Of a stretch of DNA of 7,086 nucleotides, positions 1 to 6,887 are shown piece by piece. This DNA comes from an uncultured Cryomorphaceae bacterium. Its GTDB lineage: Bacteria > Bacteroidota > Bacteroidia > Flavobacteriales > Schleiferiaceae. The DNA lies in contig CALCFH010000509.1 of assembly GCA_937900215.1 (NCBI GenBank), positions 1 to 7,086 of the forward strand. The letters run 5' to 3'. The notes under the pieces were generated by a model, which did not search any database, was not told the DNA's origin, and saw only the letters and a list, made by a program, of their open reading frames with translations. Position 1 is the first letter of the stretch; every line of letters starts with the position of its first letter. The translations under genes were made by a program, and so were the position numbers.

Positions 1-1663
1 CACTATCCGTACCCATCAATCCATATGCATAATTCAAATCAAAATCCGATTTAATTCCCACTGCATCAATCGGATTTCCGTCTAGATTCCTTATCTCGAA
101 ATGAACAAATAGGCTGTTATTCACTGCCGCTGTTGGATGGTTTTGGTAGAGGTATAGCATAGTGTGAACCTCTACGCCTACTACGGGTATTGTACTTGTG
201 AAACTCGATGTTCTGTCGTGTGAAATAGAGTAAACCGCCTCGTCTCCTCTTATAATGGGGTATTCTCCTAACAGGGGTTCATATAAAGCATTTCCATTCA
301 AATCTTTAAAAGGAGCAAGAATCAAAGACTCTCCTTTAGTCACATCTCCGTTTCCTGGCCAAGTCAATAGGTTTTGTGAGGCTTGATAACCAGGCTGACC
401 CACATTGGCAATATGCGATTGTATTTCTGCTTTAGAAATCTTCCACACCCGAGCGTATTTCTGAAGGTAAGAACCAGATTTATCTTGACTTCTAGGGCCA
501 AACTCCCAGTAGCGCCAATAGTCTTTCTCTCCATTCTGAGGTGAAATGGCCGTAGCTTGACCAGTACTTCCTGAGCCCATGAATAAATCTGCTCGAAAAA
601 CGAAATTTAAATTGTGATACTCGAATACAGACGATGAAGAGCGTTGAGTAATATTCGAATTGAATAAATCTCCGTTATAAGAAAGAGGAGCCTTAAGTCT
701 TCCATTTTCAATGTGCGCATTTAAATTGTCAAACTCTGTATTCATTAGACCAATGCCAAAAGACTGACTATTTCTATAGTAATATTTAACCCATGCATGC
801 TGATTTGAATTCGCTGTTTTAATAAGGCTAAAGGCAAACTCAGTGTCAATTCTATTATTTAATTCATACGTTCTGGAGAGAGAAGTTAAAAACTCAAAGA
901 CTTCTATAACGTTATTGTTAAATGCCATCATTTTGTTCGTTTGGATGGCCGCGGAACCAAGTATATAAGCGTCGCTATTAAAATACAATTCAGGCCTTGC
1001 CCCCCCTCCGGCAGGCATTGAGCCCAAAATAAGAGAATGATTGATGAGCGGAAATCCCAAAGGCGTAGCATCAAGACTATAAACACGAATCGTTCTTGGA
1101 TTATGAGAATCAAAAGGAATCCACTGATTGCTCACCAAATGATGTAGTTTAAAATTGCCCGTTCTATTCCCAGCATAGATTGTATTATTTTGTACTTCTA
1201 AGGCATGTACTATGGGTTCTGGCGTGGGAGGAAGGGATGATATTGTATTTCCAATTAAGCGATTAATTCCATTAGCCGTAGCTAAATAAAACTGTGGAGA
1301 ACTTACAGCAATATCAAACACCGTATTTGAGTTCAGGCCGTTAGCAGTAGTGTATTGAGTCCAACTGTTGCCATCGTATAAGAATACACCCTGTCCCATT
1401 GTTCCGGCCAGTACAAGAGAGCCATTGGTTGCCAGACTGCTCACTTTGGATGTTATGGCAACGGAGGGGTTGAGCTGATACGAGGCTTGATTTACATCGG
1501 TTTTCACTATTCCAGACGAGGTGGCTATCCACACATCGCCATTGGGCATTTCCAATAGGTCGTGTATAGAATCCAAACCATCTGGAAAGAAGAGCATGGG
1601 CTGTGCCTGAAGAGGCTGTAAAGCCAGCAAAAAAAGAAGGAAAAAAGAGAGGATTGTTTTCAT
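1..1663 (-). CDS. Large secreted protein with N-terminal propeller-like repeats, 3' end outside the window (partial)
   Basis: The frame is open for 554 codons from ATG 1663 to the left edge with no stop, so the C-terminus is missing. Residues 1-20 form a signal peptide (Lys2, a Leu/Phe-rich core, cleavage near LQA-Q). Residues about 30-135 resemble degenerate two-component-regulator propeller blades: 'NGDVWIATSSGI' near 41-52, then 'YDGNSWTQYTTANGLNSN' near 96-113, the same blade grammar as the cyclase gene upstream. From about residue 320 the protein matches a pattern I recall from large Bacteroidota exported proteins: 'SYNGDLFNSN', 'VWKISKAEIQSHI', 'GNALYEPLLGEYPIIRGDEA', then 'VGVEVHTMLYLY' and 'IKSDFDLNYAYG'. 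Those proteins usually end in a type IX sorting domain, so one is expected beyond the window (inference). Two in-frame ATGs lie upstream, at 1669 and 1699, below a TAA. I prefer 1663 because it gives a compact signal peptide. No enzymatic function can be assigned. The gene is 260 bases downstream of the cyclase and probably has its own promoter. Confidence 0.85.
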   Translation of the reverse strand, partial: MKTILSFFLLFLLALQPLQAQPMLFFPDGLDSIHDLLEMPNGDVWIATSSGIVKTDVNQASYQLNPSVAITSKVSSLATNGSLVLAGTMGQGVFLYDGNSWTQYTTANGLNSNTVFDIAVSSPQFYLATANGINRLIGNTISSLPPTPEPIVHALEVQNNTIYAGNRTGNFKLHHLVSNQWIPFDSHNPRTIRVYSLDATPLGFPLINHSLILGSMPAGGGARPELYFNSDAYILGSAAIQTNKMMAFNNNVIEVFEFLTSLSRTYELNNRIDTEFAFSLIKTANSNQHAWVKYYYRNSQSFGIGLMNTEFDNLNAHIENGRLKAPLSYNGDLFNSNITQRSSSSVFEYHNLNFVFRADLFMGSGSTGQATAISPQNGEKDYWRYWEFGPRSQDKSGSYLQKYARVWKISKAEIQSHIANVGQPGYQASQNLLTWPGNGDVTKGESLILAPFKDLNGNALYEPLLGEYPIIRGDEAVYSISHDRTSSFTSTIPVVGVEVHTMLYLYQNHPTAAVNNSLFVHFEIRNLDGNPIDAVGIKSDFDLNYAYGLMGTDS

Positions 1664-1923
1664 GGTCATTGGTATAATACAAGTATTACGTACTGACATG
1701 TAAAAGCGTTAGGCGCTCATAAAAAATTAACATACTTGGTTTAAGCATCTTACTTAAGCACTTTGCGTCTTTCTTCCAATCAAAAAAGAGTAAATGCAAA
1801 TACCAGATTGATCTCCTTAAAAACCAGAATACATCAGCAACTCCAAACAAGTGTGAGACAGCCTATTTCTTTATGCTTAGATTCTCAATGAACCTCTGAA
1901 GCATTCTATTTCAAGCTCTTGAC

Positions 1924-3744
1924 CTAAATCCTTCGTTCTACAAAATACATATCCATTTCCCCTTTTCCCTTGGCTTGAATTTTCCCTCTATGTATACAAA
2001 CAAATGAGTCTTTCACCCATTCATAGGTGGTTCCACTGATGTTCACTTTGCCTACTTCGCCACTGCTTTCCATGCGACTGGCTGTATTTACTGTGTCACC
2101 CCATATATCGTATTGGAATTTTTTAAGTCCTACGATGCCTGCTACAACAGGACCTGTATGCACTCCAATACGGATTTCAAAAAAGGGAAGACCTTGTTCT
2201 ATCTTTTTTGCTTTCCCTTTTTGTATCACCTCAACCATTTCCAAAGCGGCATGAAGTACATCTTGGGCATGCGTGTTATTGGGAATAGGTAAACCTCCCG
2301 CAGCCATATAGGCGTCTCCTATGGTTTTTATTTTCTCCACACCGTATTTTTCACAGATGCGATCGAATTCAGAAAAGCAAAAGTGCAGGTCTTTGACCAG
2401 TTCTTTCGGACTCAACTTCTCGCTAAGGGTAGTAAAGCCTCTAAAGTCTGTAAAGAGAACCGTTACAAAGTTGATGAGCTGAGCTTCTGAACGCCCCTTT
2501 ACCTTCAGTTCTTCTGCTATTTCTTCAGGCAAAATATTCAGCAGAAGATCGTCTGACTTTTTCTTCTCGATAAAGAGTTCTTCCGTTCTTTCTTCTACCG
2601 TTTTTTCCAACTTCGTCTTTTCATCCCTCAATCGTTGTTCACGCCATTTGATAATCAGAAATAGCACCGCAAAGAAAGAGACCGCGTACATCAAATACGC
2701 CCACCAAGTGCGGTACCATGGGGGTAAGACCTTAAATGAATACGTAATTGGCTCAGACCAAACACCATTGGCTGACTGTGCTTTTATTTTAAAAGTATAG
2801 CTTCCCTCAGGGATATTGCCAAAGCGAACATTGGATTGATGGGTTATAGGGTTCCAATCTTTGTCGTAGCCTTCCAGTATATATTGATACTTAACCAAAG
2901 AGGGTCTATCTGTTTCAATGGCGACAAACTCAAAGCCTATTTGGTTGTGTTCATAGGGGATTACCAGATGTATCGGCAAGGAATAAAATGGTGTAACTCC
3001 ATCGAATTGAAGATTGCCAAAACGTTGCCGCATGGCCTCCCTTTCTGCTGTATTCATCTCCCTTCCAAAGAGAAAAACTTCTTCTACTATATGAGCAGGA
3101 GCTCCAACGACTCCAATGGAATCAAATAGTGAAGGCTTTTCCTTTAAAGGCTCGTTTCGGGCAGAGAGCAAGTTGTGCCAAGAAATATCTTCATCCTCAA
3201 TTTTAATAGATTCGATGATTAAAGTAGGTGGATCTAGATCCTTCCGCAAGGCCTCCGGGTTGAAACGAACGAGAGCTGTTTTTTGAGAGCCCGTTCCTAC
3301 CCATAGAATGCCCTTGCTATCTTGGAACAGGCAGTTTTGTCCAATATTCACCGCTTTTACAGGAAACCCATTCGAAGTGTTATAGGTTTCAATCTCCCTG
3401 AGCTGAGAAAGCGCATCGGTTGGCAAAAACAATGTGATTCCTTCATTGGTGCCTATTGCCATTCTTCCGTCCTCTAACTGAAGTACATGGCATACAAAAT
3501 TGTCTGGCAATCCGTCCTTGGTTGTAAATGTTTTAAAAAGGGAAGGGCTCTTTCCTAGAATTTCAAGTTCAGCTGCTGTGTTGCGACTGCTATCTTTTCT
3601 AGCCAATACCGATGCCTTTGCTAGGTCAGACAACTGCTTCACTTTTTCCACTGGCAGAACACTGAGTCCTTTTTCCGTACCGAACCAGAGATTGCCTATT
3701 TTGTCTTGAAAAATCGACAAAATGGCATCGTTCGCCAAACCCAT
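1924..3744 (-). CDS. C-terminal fragment of the sensor cyclase: last blades, Y_Y_Y domain, TM helix and adenylate cyclase catalytic domain
   Basis: This open frame of 606 codons holds everything after the second frameshift (local numbering; add 603 for the full protein). Residues 1-168 hold the rest of blade 12 plus blades 13 and 14. Residues 262-346 are a Y_Y_Y domain ('VKYQYILEGYDKDWNPI', 'FGNIPEGSYTFKIKAQSANG'). Residues 348-367 are a membrane helix. Residues 368-424 are a coiled signalling helix ending 'LLLNILPEEIAEELKVKG', typical just before class III cyclases. In the catalytic domain the metal ligands are Asp433 (FTDFRG) and Asp477 (TIGDAYM). Lys473 and Asp546 (QYDIWGD) sit at the base-recognition positions that favour ATP over GTP. 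Asn553 and Arg557 (TVNTASRM) are the transition-state residues. The reaction would be ATP to cAMP plus pyrophosphate. ATG 3744 is only a codon created out of the blade-12 sequence, so it is not a credible native start and lacks an export signal. Confidence 0.85.
   Translation of the reverse strand: MGLANDAILSIFQDKIGNLWFGTEKGLSVLPVEKVKQLSDLAKASVLARKDSSRNTAAELEILGKSPSLFKTFTTKDGLPDNFVCHVLQLEDGRMAIGTNEGITLFLPTDALSQLREIETYNTSNGFPVKAVNIGQNCLFQDSKGILWVGTGSQKTALVRFNPEALRKDLDPPTLIIESIKIEDEDISWHNLLSARNEPLKEKPSLFDSIGVVGAPAHIVEEVFLFGREMNTAEREAMRQRFGNLQFDGVTPFYSLPIHLVIPYEHNQIGFEFVAIETDRPSLVKYQYILEGYDKDWNPITHQSNVRFGNIPEGSYTFKIKAQSANGVWSEPITYSFKVLPPWYRTWWAYLMYAVSFFAVLFLIIKWREQRLRDEKTKLEKTVEERTEELFIEKKKSDDLLLNILPEEIAEELKVKGRSEAQLINFVTVLFTDFRGFTTLSEKLSPKELVKDLHFCFSEFDRICEKYGVEKIKTIGDAYMAAGGLPIPNNTHAQDVLHAALEMVEVIQKGKAKKIEQGLPFFEIRIGVHTGPVVAGIVGLKKFQYDIWGDTVNTASRMESSGEVGKVNISGTTYEWVKDSFVCIHRGKIQAKGKGEMDMYFVERRI
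3737..3742 (-). other. Frameshift site 2 in the sensor cyclase (one base extra)
   Basis: On the minus strand CATGGGTTTGGCGAAC must become His-Gly-Leu-Ala-Asn to continue 'FINLSTAHG' into 'LANDAILSIFQDKIGNLWFG'. Removing one G or one T from the GGGTTT run does this and returns the gene to its original frame. The error type (one base gained in a run) is opposite to that at site 1. Confidence 0.75.
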
Positions 3745-4474
3745 GCGCGGTGGATAAGTTTATGAACGATTGTCCATCGAATCGGCTTATTCCTTGACCC
3801 AAAGTACCAAACCAAAAGTCGCCATCTCTATCTTGCTTTATGCTGTAAACATAATCGTAGGCCAATCCTTGAGCACTTGAAAAGTTGGTGAAGCTTTCGG
3901 CGCCTGAGAAGAGTGAATCAGAAGGATTGTATTTACTCAATCCTGCCCCATTGGTACCGAGCCAGAGGTTTCCAGATTTATCCTCAATCATACACATCAC
4001 ATTATTGTCACTTAATCCTTGCTCCGTTGAATAGTTTGTAATAGACTGAGTTTCATTCTTGAGTGAATTTCCTGGCTTATACTTACTTAGCCCGCCTCCG
4101 AAGGTTGCAAACCAATACGCACCTAATTGGTCTTCGACAACTCCCCAAACACCATTGCTTTCAAGGCCTTAGTCTGTAGTAATAGGATTAAAACCCTTAC
4201 CATCGTAACTGCAAACGCCTCCATTCAAAGTACCGAACCAGAGTTTCCCTGATTTATCTTCCGCAATACTATATATAAAATTATCGGGCAGTCCGTGAGC
4301 GGTAGAAAAGCTTGTAAAGGCCTTACCGTCGTAACGACTTACGCCTCCTCCATCGGTACAAAACCATAGGTTTCCTGCTTTATCTACTGTAATGCTCCGA
4401 ACAAAATTGCTGGCTAAGCCTTGTTCTGTTGTAAAACTTGTGAAGCGTGCTGACCTTAAAGGATTAGATGGAGA
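3740..4474 (-). pseudogene. Middle fragment of the sensor cyclase: blades 7-11 and the start of blade 12, in the shifted frame
   Basis: Between the two frameshifts the blade-coding sequence runs in another frame, interrupted only by TAA at 4169-4171. The upstream half (4474-4172) encodes 'SPSNPLRSARFTSF', then blades 7 and 8 and the start of blade 9. Reading through the stop, the lower half encodes 'GLESNGVWGVVEDQLGAYWF' and blades 9-11, then 'FINLSTAHG' of blade 12 at the second frameshift. No start codon with a plausible export signal opens either half: apparent ATGs at 4543 and 4000 lie out-of-frame or inside a blade. Neither half is likely to be made as a separate protein. Blades 9 and 10 have longer outer loops with 'KPGNSLKNETQS' and 'NPSDSLFSGAES'. 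Confidence 0.7.
4169..4171 (-). other. In-frame TAA in blade 9 of the sensor cyclase
   Basis: The codon sits in 'FNPITTD-stop-GLESNGVW', at the place where the other blades have 'STEQGL' or 'TTEQGL'. Gln is therefore the expected residue, and CAA to TAA is a single C-to-T transition. The frame continues without a break on both sides, so this is a point nonsense change and not a gene boundary. The corresponding full-length residue is about 462. Confidence 0.8.
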
Positions 4475-5553
4475 GGGGCATAATAGCTCACACCCTCTGA
4501 AGTCCCGAACCAAAGAACTCCTTGTTTGTCTTCGGCTATACATATAACTGAATTGCTTATCAAACCGTGCTCCAAGCTAAAATTTGTAAAACTTTCTCCA
4601 TTGTAACAACTGAGTCCATTGTTTGTACCGAACCAGAGATTACCTGATCTATCTTCCAATATTTGAGACGTATAATTGTCTGGAAGCCCATCCTCTTCGT
4701 AAAAATTGGTGAAGGTTTTTCCATCATAACAACTCACACCTTCATCAGTACCAAACCAGAGTTTCCCTGTTTTATCCTCCAAAATGCTAATCACAATATC
4801 TCCTGCAAGACCTTGTTCCGTAGAAAAATTCGTGAAGAGATGTTGTGCAGTCTTTTTTGGTAAATCTTTGGGGTTTAGCCTACTCACTCCACCTCCTTCG
4901 GTACCTATCCAAATACTCCCAGATTTATCTTGGAATAGGCTTGTTACGATAGAATGTGCCAAACCTTGTTCTGTTGAAATAGTTGTGAAGGTTTTACCAT
5001 CATAGTAGCATACTCCCGTTCCATAGTTTCCGAACCAGAAGTTCCCTGAATGATCTTCTAATAGAACCAAAATAGCATTGTTCGAAAGGCCATGGGAATT
5101 GGTAAAGTTGGTAAACGACTTACCGTTGTACCTGCTCACGCCACCTCCGAAAGTACCGAACCATAGGTTTCCCGCTCTATCCATCATGGAGCTCCCTAGC
5201 GCATCTAAAGCAAGACCATTTTCGCTTGTAAAGGAGCTAAAGTCTGAAAGGCCTCCGTGACCCATAATAAATGGATTTCCTGAAAAATCTAGTCTTGCTT
5301 GGCCTTCATTGTTACGTAAAACAGCCAAATCTGTTCTTAGCTCGTTTTCAATTAAATGGTATGCGGGCGGCGGCATACTGTCTATAACAATTCGATGCGG
5401 TTGCAGACTATCGGGCAAGTCGGCAAGTATATTAATTTGAATTGGAGCAAGGCTATCTTGAGAAGTAGCATTGTAGGTGCTCTCGCTGTTTTGGTCTGCA
5501 TTGCATGCGTACAGCAAGAGTGCTATGGTAGATAGAACCAGCCTTTTTATCAT
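4456..5553 (-). CDS. N-terminal fragment of the sensor cyclase: lipoprotein signal and propeller blades 1-6
   Basis: This 365-codon piece is what would be translated from the native start. It opens with MIKRLVLSTIALLLYACNA: two basic residues, a hydrophobic core and a lipobox-like L-Y-A-C, so Cys17 could be lipidated, with Asn at +2. Residues 18-104 are a low-complexity linker with no recognised domain. Blades begin at about 105, 147, 189, 240, 281 and 322. Each follows the pattern 'FTNFSTEQGL', then an Asp-x-x-Gly turn, then 'LWFGT' and 'GVSxYDGK'. Blade 3 carries a longer outer loop (NPKDLPKKTAQHL). The true frame is lost at residue 360. The last five residues (LHLIL) before the TAA are out-of-frame and match no blade. 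If produced, the fragment would be an exported lipoprotein with less than one full propeller, unlikely to fold or signal normally. Confidence 0.75.
   Translation of the reverse strand: MIKRLVLSTIALLLYACNADQNSESTYNATSQDSLAPIQINILADLPDSLQPHRIVIDSMPPPAYHLIENELRTDLAVLRNNEGQARLDFSGNPFIMGHGGLSDFSSFTSENGLALDALGSSMMDRAGNLWFGTFGGGVSRYNGKSFTNFTNSHGLSNNAILVLLEDHSGNFWFGNYGTGVCYYDGKTFTTISTEQGLAHSIVTSLFQDKSGSIWIGTEGGGVSRLNPKDLPKKTAQHLFTNFSTEQGLAGDIVISILEDKTGKLWFGTDEGVSCYDGKTFTNFYEEDGLPDNYTSQILEDRSGNLWFGTNNGLSCYNGESFTNFSLEHGLISNSVICIAEDKQGVLWFGTSEGVSYYAPLHLIL
4470..4479 (-). other. Frameshift site 1 in the sensor cyclase (one base missing)
   Basis: On the minus strand the sequence TGCCCCTCTCC should read Ala-Pro-Ser-Pro to continue from blade 6 'EGVSYYAP' into 'SPSNPLRSARFTSF'. 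Restoring one base, most simply a fifth C in the C run at 4475-4478, joins the frames. As written the frame ends in TAA a few codons later. A short homopolymer is a common place both for real slippage and for sequencing errors. Confidence 0.75.
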
Positions 5554-5645
5554 AGGAGATAAAAATACTTTTAATATCGTTTAGGCGGCTATTGGATTTC
5601 TGAATTCTTCCTTTATGGAACAAAAAAAGCATACTCTATTCTCTC

Positions 5646-6887
5646 TCATTGCTTTACAAGCTTATGGGTTCTATGACATCCGTTTCGTTCAAGTCGAAGG
5701 AGATAGACCCCGGCTTCCAACTCATTAAGATCTAATTCAGTCTTCCAAAATAATAGCTTTCCGGATGTAATCTGCCTTCCGAAAGCATCATAAATACGGT
5801 AATGGCAAACTTCATTTGATGCATAAGCTTGTATTTCCAGAATGAGAAAATCTCGAACAGGATTTGGATAAACCCTTAGATCTAAGCAACTCAAACTCGT
5901 GTTTATCCCGACTGGATTTATACTTCTCCAACTTTCCTTCAGTCGGATGTTTTCTTGATTGATGCCAGTGGTGTAAAACACATCTATGCCGTTGCTAAAG
6001 CTCATCCCTCCCTTCCTACCAAAAGAGGGAATGGGTTCGTACTCTTCCCATAGTAGGCTATCTCGATTGAAGCTCCACATATCGTTGTAATAATTGGCAT
6101 TGCTGTCGATGCCAGCAAGAACCAGTAGTTTGTTCCCCACTGCATGCAAAGAGGAATGCATTCGTCCATCAGAGGGAAATTCGCTCAATTCTATCCAGCT
6201 ATCGGTAGTCGGATTGTATTCGTAGAGCTCATTGTGGTATTGATTATTTTCATCCCTCCCAAAAATCAAATAGCCTTTGTTGTTGAGGGCCACTCCTGAG
6301 GCTCGAAATCGGGATCCAAAGGCCAAATTGTTCTTTTGTACCCAGGTATTCAGTTGGATGTCATACGCCCACACTTCATCGATTGCCTCCTCCGTAGAAT
6401 TCTTACCGCCAATTACGTATGCAATGCCATTTAGAACAAAAGAAGCAGAGCCACTTCTTCCCACCGAAGGAAGAGAAGCTTGCTGAGTCCAGAGGTTTAA
6501 TTCTGAATTGTATTGCCATAAGTCGTTCAGAAATACCCCTGTTTTCACGCCACCAAACACATAGCCGAAGTTGTACGCAGAGAAGCCCGCAGCATATTGC
6601 CTTTCCATTCCACTGGGTAAAGAGGCAATGGGAGTCCATTGTAGAGTTGAAAAATCGAATGAGAAAAAATCGCCTGTTTCTGTCCAGCCCGTTTCATATC
6701 CCGTGCCGCAAAAAGCCTTATTTCCGATTACAAAGGAGAGTCCATCGTCTCGTTCAGTAGAAGGGAAATCAGCCATGGCTTGCCATGATTGAGCCTGTAG
6801 ATATGAAAAAGCAAAGAATAGGAAGCTGGTAGTCAGTACTTTCCTTTCACCAAGGTATGTAATCGTTTTATTTAGAATATTATTCAT
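5646..6887 (-). CDS. Secreted kelch-repeat propeller protein with type IX secretion sorting domain
   Basis: An intact 413-residue protein. Residues 1-32 are an export signal with an unusually long polar start (MNNILNKTITYLGERK) before the core, with cleavage near LQA-Q. No other ATG, GTG or TTG lies in frame before the core, so ATG 6887 is the only usable start. Residues about 35-327 contain six kelch-type repeats: a hydrophobic strand with a Gly pair such as 'YVFGG' or 'YVIGG', then a Tyr/Phe and a Trp (NDLWQYNSELNLW, DEVWAYDIQLNTW, NELYEYNPTTDSW). This fits a six-bladed propeller. Residues about 338-413 form a type A sorting domain: 'VYPNPVRDFLILEI', 'YRIYDAFGRQITSG', 'LDLNELEAGVYLLRLE', ending in a basic tail. 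The protein should cross the inner membrane by Sec, then leave through the type IX system and stay on the surface or be released. Ligand unknown; kelch propellers serve in binding and sometimes as sialidase-like or oxidase folds, with no catalytic signature seen here. Confidence 0.92.
   Translation of the reverse strand: MNNILNKTITYLGERKVLTTSFLFFAFSYLQAQSWQAMADFPSTERDDGLSFVIGNKAFCGTGYETGWTETGDFFSFDFSTLQWTPIASLPSGMERQYAAGFSAYNFGYVFGGVKTGVFLNDLWQYNSELNLWTQQASLPSVGRSGSASFVLNGIAYVIGGKNSTEEAIDEVWAYDIQLNTWVQKNNLAFGSRFRASGVALNNKGYLIFGRDENNQYHNELYEYNPTTDSWIELSEFPSDGRMHSSLHAVGNKLLVLAGIDSNANYYNDMWSFNRDSLLWEEYEPIPSFGRKGGMSFSNGIDVFYTTGINQENIRLKESWRSINPVGINTSLSCLDLRVYPNPVRDFLILEIQAYASNEVCHYRIYDAFGRQITSGKLLFWKTELDLNELEAGVYLLRLERNGCHRTHKLVKQ

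Larger units (their letters stand above)
3241..5241 (-). repeat. Fourteen degenerate tandem repeats of about 126 bases encoding propeller blades
   Basis: The coding repeat has a 42-codon unit, with a few longer units carrying loop insertions. Similarity is visible in the DNA: on the plus strand versions of 'accgaaccagagtttccctg' recur near 3680, 4231, 4628, 4751 and 5156, always at the Asn/Lys-Leu-Trp-Phe-Gly-Thr strand. In protein terms the blade consensus is FTNFSTEQGLxxNxVxSIxE, then DKSGNLWFGTxGGGVSRYDG. Fourteen units fit two seven-bladed propellers, as described for the sensor domains of Bacteroidetes hybrid two-component systems. Blades 12-14 are the most diverged. All three lesions of the gene fall within blades 6-12. 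Confidence 0.85.
1924..5553 (-). pseudogene. Membrane sensor adenylate cyclase (lipoprotein signal, 14 propeller repeats, Y_Y_Y, TM, class III cyclase), interrupted by two frameshifts and one stop
   Basis: This is a single gene split over two frames. With the net-zero frameshifts repaired it encodes about 1209 residues. Order of parts: lipoprotein-type signal with Cys17; a short linker to about 104; fourteen Reg_prop-like repeats of about 42 residues (about 105-770); an extended linker; a Y_Y_Y domain (about 865-949); one transmembrane helix (about 951-970); a charged signalling helix; and a class III nucleotide cyclase domain (about 1028-1209). By analogy with Bacteroidetes hybrid two-component sensors, the propellers should bind a ligand in the periplasm and drive cyclase dimerisation in the cytoplasm, making cAMP. 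Lesions: one base missing near 4475, TAA at 4169-4171 where Gln is expected, and one base extra within 3737-3742. Blade spacing and consensus continue exactly across all three, which proves a common ancestral frame. It lies 92 bases after the kelch gene. Whether the lesions are true mutations or sequence errors cannot be decided here. Confidence 0.85.

Noticed and set aside
1341..1682. 113-codon minus-strand open frame starting MYYTNDHENN
   Set aside because: It overlaps the left-edge gene in another frame. The frame starting at 1663 gives a clean signal peptide and 554 uninterrupted codons with family motifs, so this is a shadow.
1705..1717. agcg-ttagg-cgct as a terminator in the 260-base spacer
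   Set aside because: The stem has only four pairs and lacks a T-run in either direction. It is more likely chance.
2027..3129. Plus-strand open frames opposite the cyclase domain and Y_Y_Y region
   Set aside because: They are shadows of conserved minus-strand codons, with no start context or recognisable protein.
3737..4479. Programmed ribosomal frameshifting joining the cyclase fragments
   Set aside because: Neither site has a canonical slippery heptamer, the two shifts go in opposite directions, and a stop codon between them would also have to be suppressed. Mutation or sequence error is simpler.
3241..5241. CRISPR array as an explanation of the regular repeats
   Set aside because: The unit is about 126 bases, degenerate and in-frame coding, with no short identical repeats alternating with unique spacers.
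5554..5645. Bacteroidetes-type promoter between the kelch and cyclase genes
   Set aside because: I looked for a TAnnTTTG element with an upstream TTTG at normal spacing and found no convincing pair. Cotranscription remains possible.
6419..6792. Plus-strand open frames opposite the kelch gene
   Set aside because: They are antisense to a well-supported coding region and their translations show no domain or signal.
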